Origin: an uncultured bacterium
Lineage (GTDB): Bacteria > Actinomycetota > Coriobacteriia > Coriobacteriales > Coriobacteriaceae
Length of the DNA stretch: 10,629 nucleotides
Assembly: GCA_905215945.1 (NCBI GenBank)
Contig: CAJMRZ010000036.1
Coordinates: 1-10,629, forward strand
Direction of reading: 5' to 3'
Position numbers and translations under genes: made by a program. This document shows, one piece after another, positions 1 through 6,737 of the stretch. The notes below the pieces were generated by a model, which did no database searches, was not told the DNA's origin, and was given only the letters and a program-made list of their open reading frames with translations. Every line of letters starts with the position of its first letter. The first letter of the stretch is position 1.

Positions 1-532
1 TCTCATTCTCGCGCAGCGTCAGGATAACATCGGTACCGTGCTCGGCACGCTCGCCGTCCTCGATGGTGTAGCCCTCAAGACCGTCCGACTCCCACACGTG
101 GGCGACATCCTCGCCATAGGCGCGGCTGACAACCTTCACATGACTGGCAACCATAAAAGCCGAGTAGAAGCCCACGCCAAACTGACCGATGATGTCGACA
201 TCCGAACCCTGCTGCTCGGCGTTTTCGGTCTTAAACTCCTCGGAGCCGGAATGGGCGATGGTGCCCAGATTGCGCTCGAGCTCCTCGGCGGTCATGCCAA
301 TGCCGTTATCCGAGATGGTAATGGTGCGGGCGTCTTTATCAAAGGAGACGCGAATGGCCAGGTCGCCCTGGTTGATCTTGACGCTCGGATCCTGCAGGCT
401 CTTAAAGTTGAGCTTGTCGACGGCGTCGCTCGCGTTAGAGATAAGCTCGCGCAGGAAGATTTCCTTATTGGTGTAGATGGAGTTGATCATGAGGTCAAGC
501 AGTTTTTTGCTCTCGGTCTTAAATTGACGCAT
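1..532 (-). CDS. htpG: Chaperone HtpG (Hsp90 family), N-terminal part, cut by window edge
   Basis: ATP-dependent cytosolic chaperone of the Hsp90 family. About 177 codons are visible; the middle and C-terminal dimerisation domains lie beyond base 1. The protein opens [18 protein letters not shown] and has the GHKL ATPase signatures of Hsp90: [19 protein letters not shown] at about residues 21-40 (the Asn and Asp that hold Mg-ATP), SDNGIGM at about 78-84, and [14 protein letters not shown] at about 121-134. The start is ATG at 532-530, with an AAAGGA ribosome site 6 nt upstream. It follows the GNAT gene on the same strand after about 200 bp that hold a terminator-like hairpin, so it is probably its own transcription unit. 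I saw no CIRCE (HrcA) or HAIR (HspR) operator in the leader. The family call is secure. Confidence 0.97.
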   Translation of the reverse strand, partial: MRQFKTESKKLLDLMINSIYTNKEIFLRELISNASDAVDKLNFKSLQDPSVKINQGDLAIRVSFDKDARTITISDNGIGMTAEELERNLGTIAHSGSEEFKTENAEQQGSDVDIIGQFGVGFYSAFMVASHVKVVSRAYGEDVAHVWESDGLEGYTIEDGERAEHGTDVILTLRENE

Positions 533-562
533 GTGCAGTCCTTTCGCGCTACCCCCGTCCGC

Positions 563-587
563 AAAAACGGCCCGGTTGCCCGAGCCG
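563..587 (-). terminator. Hairpin plus T-run between the GNAT gene and htpG
   Basis: On the minus strand CGGCTCGG, loop GCAA, CCGGGCCG (8-bp stem with one G:T pair) is followed directly by TTTTT. This is a good intrinsic terminator shape. It can end the transcript coming from the GNAT/cps side. If the AT-rich promoter candidate at 619-624 is real, it instead lies inside the htpG leader and would act as an attenuator. Confidence 0.6.
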
Positions 588-618
588 CATCGCAGACCTG
601 CTATGTTCAGACTTAGAT

Positions 619-624
619 TTTATA
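619..624 (-). promoter_or_regulatory. Possible -10 box for htpG
   Basis: The minus strand reads TTATAAAAT, with TATAAA as the best -10 hexamer, in the most AT-rich part of the 533-734 gap. The hexamer 17 bp upstream (TGTATA) is a poor -35 match. A start here would give a leader of roughly 80 nt containing the 563-587 hairpin. Weak evidence. Confidence 0.3.
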
Positions 625-696
625 ACCCAATAGCGCGCATATATACATACGGAATCGAAAAACTGTATGTCCGAGCGCTCCAATGCGTCAATTGCC

Positions 697-736
697 AAGG
701 AGTGTCCCCAGCTGCCGGCAGAAAAGGAACGTCCCT
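697..736. repeat. Paired 13-mer around a CTGCCGGCAG palindrome, possible interspersed repeat
   Basis: AAGGAGTGTCCCC (697-709) and AAGGAACGTCCCT (724-736) are imperfect direct copies with 27-bp period, separated by a stretch holding the perfect palindrome CTGCCGGCAG (712-721). The TAG stop of the GNAT gene (737-735) falls inside the second copy. The look is that of a short intergenic repeat element, but copy number in the genome cannot be seen from this window. Confidence 0.4.
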
Positions 737-1235
737 ATCTGCCATCTACGCGCTTGGCCATCCAAACATGGGGCTGGCCCTCGTCTTCGTAATCTACCGG
801 GGCAATTTGCGTGTAGCCCGCCTTTACATAGAGCGGCAGCACGTATTCCTGCGCATGCAGCTTAATAAGCTTAGCGCCGGCATCGCGTACACACGCAGCA
901 CTGGCCTCGACGATCGCACTCGCCAGACCGCGACGGCGCATGCTCGGCAGCACAGCCACGCGCCCCATAATATAGGTCTCCCCCGCCGCGACGCCTTCGT
1001 CCAAGTCGCACGCCGGCGACACCGGAGCCTCTGCGTCAGACGCGCGCTCAAGCTCTTCGGGAAACACGCGCGAGCAACCGGCAAGCTCGCCGTCTACATA
1101 GAGCGTCACATGAATGCAGTTTGGATCCTCGTCGATAGCGTCGAACTCATTCTCGTAGCCCTGCTCGTCCATAAAAACGACGCGGCGCACCAACGCCGCG
1201 TCATCAAAGCATCCCGTCTTAAGTTGAATATCCAT
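735..1235 (-). CDS. GNAT-family N-acetyltransferase
   Basis: Predicted 166-residue cytosolic acetyltransferase that would transfer acetyl from acetyl-CoA to an unknown amine. The acetyl-CoA-binding motif A of the GNAT fold is visible: strand GRVAVLP followed by the pyrophosphate loop RRRGLA and helix ASAIVEAS. Next come a beta-strand (AKLIKLHAQ), then YVKAGYTQ, a usual GNAT C-terminal motif. The early segment VVFMDEQGYENEFD resembles the EEQG region of YjcF/ElaA-like members, so a small-molecule acetyltransferase of that group is plausible. I prefer ATG at 1235-1233 because GAAAGG lies 6 nt upstream; a TTG at 1253 would extend it by six residues but has no better ribosome site. It follows cpsB by 39 bp on the same strand, so read-through from the cps genes is likely. 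No functional link to capsule is evident. Confidence 0.85.
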   Translation of the reverse strand: MDIQLKTGCFDDAALVRRVVFMDEQGYENEFDAIDEDPNCIHVTLYVDGELAGCSRVFPEELERASDAEAPVSPACDLDEGVAAGETYIMGRVAVLPSMRRRGLASAIVEASAACVRDAGAKLIKLHAQEYVLPLYVKAGYTQIAPVDYEDEGQPHVWMAKRVDGR

Positions 1236-1274
1236 GGCTGCCCTTTCATTCAATGCGAACGTTAGGGACCGATT

Positions 1275-1925
1275 TTAGCGAAAATGAGCTCCGCGCACGC
1301 TAAACTTCGCGCGAGCCTTCGCCAGGCAGTCGTAATGACCCACGTTATGGGCATCGCTCGCGATGAAGCTGTACAGGTTCTGATCGAACAGGCGCTGTGC
1401 CGGCTTTTTCTCGCGACCAAAGCGACCGCCGGCAATAAAGTCCGCCGAAGCCTGCAGCTTGCAGCCCATATCGACCAGGCGCTCCGCCACGCTTACATCC
1501 TTTTGAACCGCACGATAGCGCTCAGGATGAGCGATGATCACCTGGTAGCCACGGCACTGCAAATCGTAAATCGTGTTCTCGTACTCTCTAAACGCATACG
1601 CATCGGCATGCGTCGAAAGCTCGAGCAGAAACTCGTTGGTCCCATCGAAATGCAAGTGCTCCGCGGCATCGATACCAAGCTCAACGAGCTTTCGATGGTT
1701 GACCTCGAAGCCCATCTGGAGCGGAAAACCGTCAGCGTTATCACGCAGCAGCTCAAAGGCATCCCACATCTTGTCGTAATCAAAATAGGGATCACGACAG
1801 TGAGGAGTGCAAACGATTCTGGTTACACCGGCCCGCTTGGCAGCCTCGAGCATCGCCAAGCTCTCATCGAGATCGGCGGCGCCGTCGTCTACACCCGGCA
1901 AGATATGGCAATGAATGTCACGCAT
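1275..1925 (-). CDS. cpsB: PHP-domain protein-tyrosine phosphatase, CpsB/YwqE type
   Basis: Metal-dependent phosphatase of 216 residues that in Gram-positive capsule systems removes phosphate from the tyrosine tail of the CpsD kinase. The PHP metal ligands are all present: HCH at 5-7 with LPGVDDG after it, TPH at 40-42, a glutamate at about 74 (GFEVNH), FLLEL at about 99-103, AHPER at 132-136 and SDAH at 190-193. It is a little shorter than streptococcal CpsB (about 243 residues) but no motif is missing. The start is ATG at 1925-1923 with AAGG 7 nt upstream; the cpsD stop lies only 17 bp before it, so the two are almost certainly co-transcribed. Gene order is C-D-B, unlike the A-B-C-D order of streptococci. 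The family call is firm; the substrate is inferred from its neighbours. Confidence 0.93.
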   Translation of the reverse strand: MRDIHCHILPGVDDGAADLDESLAMLEAAKRAGVTRIVCTPHCRDPYFDYDKMWDAFELLRDNADGFPLQMGFEVNHRKLVELGIDAAEHLHFDGTNEFLLELSTHADAYAFREYENTIYDLQCRGYQVIIAHPERYRAVQKDVSVAERLVDMGCKLQASADFIAGGRFGREKKPAQRLFDQNLYSFIASDAHNVGHYDCLAKARAKFSVRGAHFR

Positions 1926-1942
1926 AGGTCAGCCTTAATCAA

Positions 1943-2680
1943 CTAAACGTTTGCTCGGTTGGTGAAGATGCCCTTTTTGGAAGTCCCCTGATCGTCGGAG
2001 CCCTTCTTCACCTTCTTACCGTCCTTGGTGTAGTAGGAGTAGTAGTACTCGCTGGTCTCGGTCTCGCAGTAGTTCATAACGGTACCGATGAGCTTGACCT
2101 TCTCGGACTTCTTAAGCTGACCGATGGCGTTGAGCGCCTCCTCACGCTTGGTGAAATCCTCACGCACGACAAAAAGCGCACCGTCGGTCAGACTTGCGAT
2201 CTCGGCAGCATCGATGAAGGTGCCGACCGGGGGAGCATCAAAGATGACGTACTGGAACTTGGCGGACAGTGCCTTTACCAGCTTGGCAAAGCGGTGAGAG
2301 ACGATGATGTCGGCAGGATTGGGAATATGCGGCTCGGCATCGAGGAAGTAGAAATTCTTCTGACCTGTCTCGACAATCGCCTGGTCGATAGAAACCTGCT
2401 CGGACAGGACTGCATAGAGTCCGCCGCGGGAGCGGACGCCGAGCATATCGGCAAGGGACCTCCGACGCATATCAGCCTCGACCAGCAGGACGCTCTTGCC
2501 GCTGGTGGCGATAGCCTGAGCAAGGTTGATGGAAACCGTAGACTTGCCCTCGTTGGGAATCGAGGACGTAACGGTGATGGTGCGAATGGGGTCGTCCACG
2601 CTCGCAAAGCGGATGTTGGCCAGAAGGGTCTTGGCGGCATTCTGTACAACGAGCTTATCGGTGTTCTTTGCCTTAGCCAT
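1943..2680 (-). CDS. cpsD: Bacterial tyrosine kinase CpsD (capsule/exopolysaccharide assembly autokinase)
   Basis: Cytosolic BY-kinase of 245 residues that phosphorylates its own C-terminal tyrosines and, by cycling with the phosphatase, tunes polysaccharide chain length and export. Visible motifs: Walker A SSIPNEGKST (39-48, Lys46), Walker A' VLLVEAD (64-70), Walker B VIFDAPP (145-151). A tyrosine cluster YYYSYY lies at 212-217, followed by a Lys-rich tail. Like the Firmicutes type, the kinase is a separate protein that needs the membrane partner CpsC, encoded immediately upstream. The cpsC stop and this ATG are 2 bp apart, and the AGGTGG ribosome site lies within the last codons of cpsC, which suggests translational coupling. 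All catalytic elements look intact. Confidence 0.95.
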   Translation of the reverse strand: MAKAKNTDKLVVQNAAKTLLANIRFASVDDPIRTITVTSSIPNEGKSTVSINLAQAIATSGKSVLLVEADMRRRSLADMLGVRSRGGLYAVLSEQVSIDQAIVETGQKNFYFLDAEPHIPNPADIIVSHRFAKLVKALSAKFQYVIFDAPPVGTFIDAAEIASLTDGALFVVREDFTKREEALNAIGQLKKSEKVKLIGTVMNYCETETSEYYYSYYTKDGKKVKKGSDDQGTSKKGIFTNRANV

Positions 2681-2682
2681 GC

Positions 2683-3342
2683 CTATTTACCACCTTTCAT
2701 AGCCGGAATTCGGCCAACAACGGGAATGCCCAGGAGCTCTTCTGCCTCTTCGGCACCGCGGATGCGGGTGTTGAGCATGTCTGCCAAAACGACATAGGCA
2801 ACTGCGATAAAGATGCCCGCGAGGAACGCGACAGCAACGTACAGCATACGCTTGGGACCGCTGGGGGCTTCGGGGGTCTTGGCCTCGTCGATAACGTTGA
2901 TGCTCTGGGCAGCGCCGACGTTCTGAGCGACCGTGCTCACCGAGCTGGCCATGGCCTTTGCGACCTCAGCCGTCTCCTTGGCATCGGTGCCGGTAACCGA
3001 AAGCGTAATGACACGCGTGGTGGTCTCGGAGGAAACAGACACCTTGTAGTCATCCAGATCGGTGAGGCCCAGTTCCTTGGCGGCGCCGCTCTTAACGCTA
3101 TCGCTATCCAGCAGCGTGGCGATATCGTTGGAAAGCATCTGGCTCGCCGAGAGGTCGTTGTAGTTCATCTGGCCGTTATCGTCGGTGCTGTTAGCACGAA
3201 CGTACATGGTTGTCGTCGCGGTATAGGTGTTGTCCATCGCGGCGAAGGACACGATGCCCATGGCGATCGCGCAGACCACCGGAAGGGTGATGACCAGCTT
3301 GAGGTGCTTCTTCAGCAGCTGGAACAGTTCGAGAAGGGTCAT
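2683..3342 (-). CDS. cpsC: Wzz-domain membrane activator CpsC (polysaccharide co-polymerase)
   Basis: Membrane protein of 219 residues that activates the CpsD kinase and helps set polysaccharide chain length. Layout: short cytosolic start (TLLELFQLLKKHLK), first membrane helix about 16-36, extracytoplasmic Wzz-type domain (about 37-155, starting TYTATTTMYVRA), a Pro-rich stretch TPEAPSGPKR (156-165) just before the second helix (about 166-188), then a cytosolic tail with LGIPVVGRIP. The tail fits the CapA/CpsC segment that docks on and switches on the kinase. The start is ATG at 3342-3340 with AAAGG 8 nt upstream. It is the first gene of the cpsC-cpsD-cpsB run; no promoter upstream is strong. 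Family call firm, exact polymer unknown. Confidence 0.93.
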   Translation of the reverse strand: MTLLELFQLLKKHLKLVITLPVVCAIAMGIVSFAAMDNTYTATTTMYVRANSTDDNGQMNYNDLSASQMLSNDIATLLDSDSVKSGAAKELGLTDLDDYKVSVSSETTTRVITLSVTGTDAKETAEVAKAMASSVSTVAQNVGAAQSINVIDEAKTPEAPSGPKRMLYVAVAFLAGIFIAVAYVVLADMLNTRIRGAEEAEELLGIPVVGRIPAMKGGK

Positions 3343-3420
3343 GCAGCTTGCCTTTCATTTCCCCAGTTCGGATTGACAAAACTGTCCGTATGTTATCGCA
3401 TCTTTTTACCGAGACCAAAC

Positions 3421-3451
3421 TCTATACATAAGAAACAGGCTCTCCTGTAAA
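3421..3451 (-). promoter_or_regulatory. Weak promoter candidate for the cps genes, overlapping a small inverted repeat
   Basis: Minus strand: TTTACA (3451-3446), 19-bp spacer, TATAGA (3426-3421), leaving a leader of roughly 70 nt before cpsC. The spacer holds ACAGG-agag-CCTGT (3448-3435), a 5-bp inverted repeat that could be an operator. The spacer length is suboptimal and the call is tentative. The rest of the 3343-3477 gap shows nothing else I can support. Confidence 0.3.
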
Positions 3452-3477
3452 AATGTCGGAAGCAATCGTAAAATTGC

Positions 3478-3511
3478 ACAACAACGCCGCACCCGAAAGT
3501 CAAATGCGGCG
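3478..3511 (-). terminator. Likely terminator downstream of phoR
   Basis: On the minus strand CGCCGCA (3511-3505) pairs perfectly with TGCGGCG (3491-3485) across a 13-nt loop, followed by the imperfect T-run TTGTTGTGC. It lies 27 bp after the phoR stop and ahead of the cps promoter region, so it probably separates the pstB-phoB-phoR unit from cpsCDB. Confidence 0.5.
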
Positions 3512-3537
3512 TCTGCATCAATACCTATGTTGTATCG

Positions 3538-4962
3538 CTATGCGAATGGCTCGTCCTGCTGTATGGGAAACGTCACCGTAATGGTGGTTCCCACGCCCAA
3601 CTCGCTCGAAAGATCGAGCGTGGCGTGATGATACAGGGCCGCATGCTTGACAATGGCAAGCCCCAGACCGGTTCCGCCGCGCGCCTTGGACCTACTCTTG
3701 TCCACGCGATAGAACCGCTCAAATACCTTGCCCTGTTCTTCAGGCGCGATACCGATTCCCGTGTCGGCGACCGCGAGGAACGGATGGCCTTCGTCGTTGG
3801 TGCCGCACTGCAGCGTAACCGTACCGCCGGGTCGATTGTAGCGGATGGCGTTGCTTGCCAGATTATAGATGAGCTCGTCGATCAAGCGCGACACGCCTTC
3901 GATGACCACAGGCTTGGTCTCATGACTTATCGTCACATTCGCCTGACGGGCGACCTGTTCAAGACGCTGCTCAACCGCGTAGATTGCACGCGAGAGCTCA
4001 ATAGGCTCCGTGGACCCAATGGGCACCGTCTCGCCCTCAGTTGCACGCTCGGCCTCGTCCAAGTTAGACAGCGTAAGGATGTCGTTGACAAGCGCTGCCA
4101 AGCGGCCCGCCTCACGATAGATGCGACCGCCAAAGTTGCGCAGGTCGTCCTCGCCCTCGACCATGCCGTTTGCGATGAGCTCGGCATAGCCCGAAATCGC
4201 CGTAAGCGGCGTCTTGAGCTCATGGGTGATATTCGCCGTGAACTCGCGGCGCATACGGTCGTTGTCCGCCAGCACCGCCATTTGGCGCTTGAGTTCCTGG
4301 CGCTGCGACTCGATACGCTCAAGCATGGGGACCATCTCGGCATAGGCGTGCTCATAGCTACGGCGTGGGTGGTCCAAATCCACCTCTTGCAACGGCGCGA
4401 TGATGGCACGGGACTCGCGGCGCGCCATAAAAAACGAGAGTACCGCACCCGCTGCTGCGATAAGCAGCATCGGCGCCACCATCGACAGCAAAATCGCCGC
4501 AACGCCAGGCTGGGCCTGCGCCAAGCGGACAACCTGGCCGTTATCAAGGGCGACGGCGCGATACAGCATAATCTCGTCGAGCGTAGAGCTTGCGCGCTCC
4601 GCGGAACCCAAACCACTCTCAAAGGCCTCGATGACCTCGGGGCGATCGCCATGGTTGGGCAGTGTGGAAGGCGACGCCTCGTTGTCGTAGGCAACCGATC
4701 CATCCTTGTTAATCAGCGTGATGCGCAAGTCCTCGCGATCGAGGCTACGCAAGAACGGGATGGGCTCCTGCTGCTCGTCGAGGGCGGCAGCAATGAGCTC
4801 GGTTTCCTGCGCCAGATTGGCACTCGTGGCATCCGCCAAGGTGTTTTGCACAAAGAACGCACCCAGCACCGTAAACGCCACGATAACCGCCATGGCGCAG
4901 ACAAAGATCGTCACAAAAACGCGGTGCGACAGCGTATGTTTTCCCTGGGGGGCGAAGACCAC
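3538..4962 (-). CDS. phoR: PhoR-type sensor histidine kinase
   Basis: Membrane sensor kinase of 474 residues, partner of the regulator encoded just upstream; by family and context it senses phosphate limitation. Layout: membrane helix about 14-37, extracytoplasmic sensor region about 38-153, second helix about 154-178, a linker that may include a degenerate HAMP/coiled coil (about 180-238), the HisKA box FTANITHELKTPLTAISGY (241-259, phospho-acceptor His247), then the ATPase with N box (NLASNAIRYN, 367-376), G1 box (DTGIGIAP, 400-407), F box (FERFYR, 414-419) and G2 box (GGTGLGLAIV, 429-438). All boxes are intact. The start is GTG at 4962-4960, 3 nt after the phoB stop, with a near-perfect GGAGGAG ribosome site overlapping the end of phoB; the two genes are translationally close. 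The FTANITHELKTPL form is typical of PhoR in Gram-positive bacteria. Confidence 0.93.
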   Translation of the reverse strand: MVFAPQGKHTLSHRVFVTIFVCAMAVIVAFTVLGAFFVQNTLADATSANLAQETELIAAALDEQQEPIPFLRSLDREDLRITLINKDGSVAYDNEASPSTLPNHGDRPEVIEAFESGLGSAERASSTLDEIMLYRAVALDNGQVVRLAQAQPGVAAILLSMVAPMLLIAAAGAVLSFFMARRESRAIIAPLQEVDLDHPRRSYEHAYAEMVPMLERIESQRQELKRQMAVLADNDRMRREFTANITHELKTPLTAISGYAELIANGMVEGEDDLRNFGGRIYREAGRLAALVNDILTLSNLDEAERATEGETVPIGSTEPIELSRAIYAVEQRLEQVARQANVTISHETKPVVIEGVSRLIDELIYNLASNAIRYNRPGGTVTLQCGTNDEGHPFLAVADTGIGIAPEEQGKVFERFYRVDKSRSKARGGTGLGLAIVKHAALYHHATLDLSSELGVGTTITVTFPIQQDEPFA

Positions 4963-4965
4963 GGG

Positions 4966-5694
4966 TTACTCCTCCGATGCGGTGGCCGCGGTGTCGTCAC
5001 CTTCGGCACCATCACCGGCAGAAGGCTCGGCCAAGCGGTAGCCCACGCCGCGCACGGTCTCGATGGCGCTGGCATGCTCGCCCAGTTTTTGGCGAAGCGT
5101 CTGCACGTGCACGTCAACGGTGCGCGAACCGCCGTCGAAGTCCCAGCCCCACACGCTCTGCAGCAACGACTCGCGGGTAAAAACCACGCCGGGCTTGCGC
5201 ATGAGGTACTCGAGCAGGTCGAACTCGCGCAGGGTGAGCTTAAGCGGCTCGCCGGCAACGGTCACCTCGCGATGGCTGGGCGAGAGCACGATGTCGCCCA
5301 CGCTGAGCACATCGCTCGCCTGCTTGACCATGCCGCCGCGACGCAGCAGTGCGCGGCAGCGGCTCGCAAGCTCCATGAGCGAAAACGGCTTAGTCAGGTA
5401 ATCGTCGGCACCGCCATCGAGCGCCATCACCTTGTCGAGCTCGGTGTCCTTGGCGGTAAGCATCATGATGGGCACCGTCGCCGTCAGGCGGTCGGCGCGC
5501 AGGCGACGCATAATCGCCAAGCCATCGGTATCGGGCAGCATGATGTCGAGCAGGACGGCATCGGGTACCCGTCGCGCCACGGCAGCCTTAAACTCACCGT
5601 CGCACGAAAAGCCTTCGGCCTCAATCCCCTGCTTGCGCAGCGCATAGACCGTCAAATCCCTGATGTTGTCATCGTCCTCGACGTAATAGATCAT
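4966..5694 (-). CDS. phoB: OmpR/PhoB-family response regulator, probable phosphate regulator
   Basis: DNA-binding response regulator of 242 residues. The receiver domain has the acidic pocket (Glu6, Asp7, Asp8), phospho-acceptor Asp50 in LLDIMLPD, Thr80 in MLTAKD and Lys102 in LTKPF. The winged-helix output domain spans about 130-222 (LTLREFDLLEYLM, then SRTVDVHVQTLRQKLG and VRGVGYRL). The acidic tail after it (GDGAEGDDTAATASEE) is an unusual low-complexity ending. I choose ATG at 5694-5692 because AAAGGGG sits 6 nt before it; an upstream ATG at 5718 would add eight residues and has no ribosome site. It lies 64 bp after pstB and 3 nt before phoR. Assignment as PhoB/PhoP rests on the pair PhoR-like kinase plus pstB; OmpR-family regulators are hard to tell apart from sequence alone. 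Confidence 0.88.
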   Translation of the reverse strand: MIYYVEDDDNIRDLTVYALRKQGIEAEGFSCDGEFKAAVARRVPDAVLLDIMLPDTDGLAIMRRLRADRLTATVPIMMLTAKDTELDKVMALDGGADDYLTKPFSLMELASRCRALLRRGGMVKQASDVLSVGDIVLSPSHREVTVAGEPLKLTLREFDLLEYLMRKPGVVFTRESLLQSVWGWDFDGGSRTVDVHVQTLRQKLGEHASAIETVRGVGYRLAEPSAGDGAEGDDTAATASEE

Positions 5695-5734
5695 GTTGAA
5701 CCCCTTTGCGGCCGGCATGACCGCATCTTAACCC

Positions 5735-5748
5735 TAAAGGTACCTTTA
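5735..5748. promoter_or_regulatory. Perfect 14-bp palindrome between pstB and phoB
   Basis: TAAAGGTACCTTTA is a perfect palindrome with no loop, so it is more likely a binding site for a dimeric protein than an RNA hairpin. It lies in the 64-bp gap, about 40 bp upstream of the phoB start. It may mark an internal promoter for phoB-phoR; no clear -10/-35 pair was found beside it. Confidence 0.35.
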
Positions 5749-5758
5749 CTAGATGGTA

Positions 5759-6634
5759 TCAGCCAAAACGTCCCGTCAAATAATCCGCCGTGCGCGGATC
5801 GGTCGGATTCTTGAAGAGTTGCGCGGTAGGCGCGTGCTCCACCAACTCACCTAGCAAGAAAAACGCGACGGAATCGGATATGCGCGCCGCCTGCTGCATA
5901 TTGTGCGTAACGACCACGAGCGTGCAGGTCTCTTTGAGCTCACAGGCCAGCTGCTCCACCACCAGCGTCGACACAGGGTCGAGTGCCGAGGTCGGCTCGT
6001 CCATCAGCAGAATATCGGGCTGCACGGCAAGCGCGCGGGCGATGCACAGACGCTGCTGCTGCCCGCCCGAAAGGCCCAACCCCGACTCCTTGAGCTTGTC
6101 CTTGACCTCATCCCATAGCGCAGCGCGACGAAGGGAGTCCTCGACCAGCTCGTCCAGCACGGCGCGGTCGCGCACGCCCATGCCGCGCGGACCATACGCG
6201 ACGTTGTCGTAGATGCTCATGGGAAACGGGTTGGGGCGCTGGAACACCATGCCCACGCGCTGGCGCAGGCGGCAGATGTCGTAGTCGCCCAGGATATTCT
6301 GGCCGTCGAGCGCGATCTTGCCCTCGATACGGCAGTCCTTGATGCCGTCGTTCATGCGGTTAAAGCAACGCAGCAGCGTCGACTTACCGCAGCCCGAAGG
6401 ACCGATAAACGAGGTGATCTGCTTGTCGCGGATCCTGATGGACACGTCCTTGAGCGCGTGGTGGTCGCCATAGAACAGGTCGAGGCCCTCGACATCGATG
6501 CGCGTCGGCGAGGCGGCAAGGTCCTGTGCCGTGGGGCGAGTCGCATCCCCAACCTCGCGCTCGTGCGCGGCCTCGGCCTGCGCTTTCATGAGTTCTTCAA
6601 GCTCCGTGGGCTCCCCAGCCGCAGCAGCCGTCAT
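5759..6634 (-). CDS. pstB: Phosphate ABC transporter ATP-binding protein PstB
   Basis: ATPase subunit of the high-affinity phosphate importer PstSCAB, 291 residues, at the inner face of the membrane. Motifs: Walker [10 protein letters not shown] (78-86), the PstB-typical RCFNRMND just after it, Q-loop in [19 protein letters not shown] (Gln132), ABC signature [15 protein letters not shown] (188-202), Walker B ILLMDEP (208-214), H-loop VTHN (His244). The C-terminus [13 protein letters not shown] is typical of PstB. About 40 N-terminal residues rich in Ala and Glu precede the usual start of the fold ([18 protein letters not shown]), making it longer than E. coli PstB (257). The start is ATG at 6634-6632 with GGAGG 8 nt upstream; a GTG at 6649 is a less likely alternative. 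No pstS, pstC, pstA or phoU is in the window; instead the gene leads straight into phoB-phoR. Confidence 0.95.
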   Translation of the reverse strand: MTAAAAGEPTELEELMKAQAEAAHEREVGDATRPTAQDLAASPTRIDVEGLDLFYGDHHALKDVSIRIRDKQITSFIGPSGCGKSTLLRCFNRMNDGIKDCRIEGKIALDGQNILGDYDICRLRQRVGMVFQRPNPFPMSIYDNVAYGPRGMGVRDRAVLDELVEDSLRRAALWDEVKDKLKESGLGLSGGQQQRLCIARALAVQPDILLMDEPTSALDPVSTLVVEQLACELKETCTLVVVTHNMQQAARISDSVAFFLLGELVEHAPTAQLFKNPTDPRTADYLTGRFG

Positions 6635-6649
6635 ACCGCATACCTCCAC

Positions 6650-6676
6650 ATCGATATCAATTCAGCAGTATCGATA
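6650..6676. repeat. Two ATCGATA copies in the pstB leader
   Basis: ATCGATA occurs at 6650-6656 and again at 6670-6676 (the second as palindromic TATCGATA), 20 bp apart, between the Pho-box-like repeat and the pstB ribosome site. Spacing of about two helical turns would suit an operator, but the motif is short and could be chance. Confidence 0.25.
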
Positions 6677-6709
6677 GTAGAAATCGCGACTCATACGCAC
6701 GTGAGCGCA

Positions 6710-6727
6710 TTGTCAGGTGTTTGTAAG
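6710..6727. promoter_or_regulatory. Pho-box-like direct repeat upstream of pstB
   Basis: Plus strand TTGTCAG-gtgt-TTGTAAG: two 7-mers identical at 6 of 7 bases, separated by 4 bp (11-bp period). This is the geometry of the E. coli PhoB box, which is two CTGTCAT-type 7-mers with a 4-bp AT-rich spacer, and the first copy keeps the TGTCA core. It lies 76 bp upstream of the pstB ATG, oriented opposite to pstB. The spacer is not AT-rich, and Coriobacteriia Pho sites are not known to me, so this is a candidate only. Confidence 0.45.
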
Positions 6728-6737
6728 GGCGCCTACG

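Noticed and set aside
1284..1946. 220-codon plus-strand frame opposite cpsB
   Set aside because: Antisense to a gene with all PHP metal ligands; no features of its own.
3625..5814. 729-codon open frame on the plus strand opposite phoR and phoB
   Set aside because: It lies fully antisense to two genes with intact catalytic motifs, is rich in Arg and His with no recognisable domain, and is explained by the high-GC codon bias of the opposite strand.
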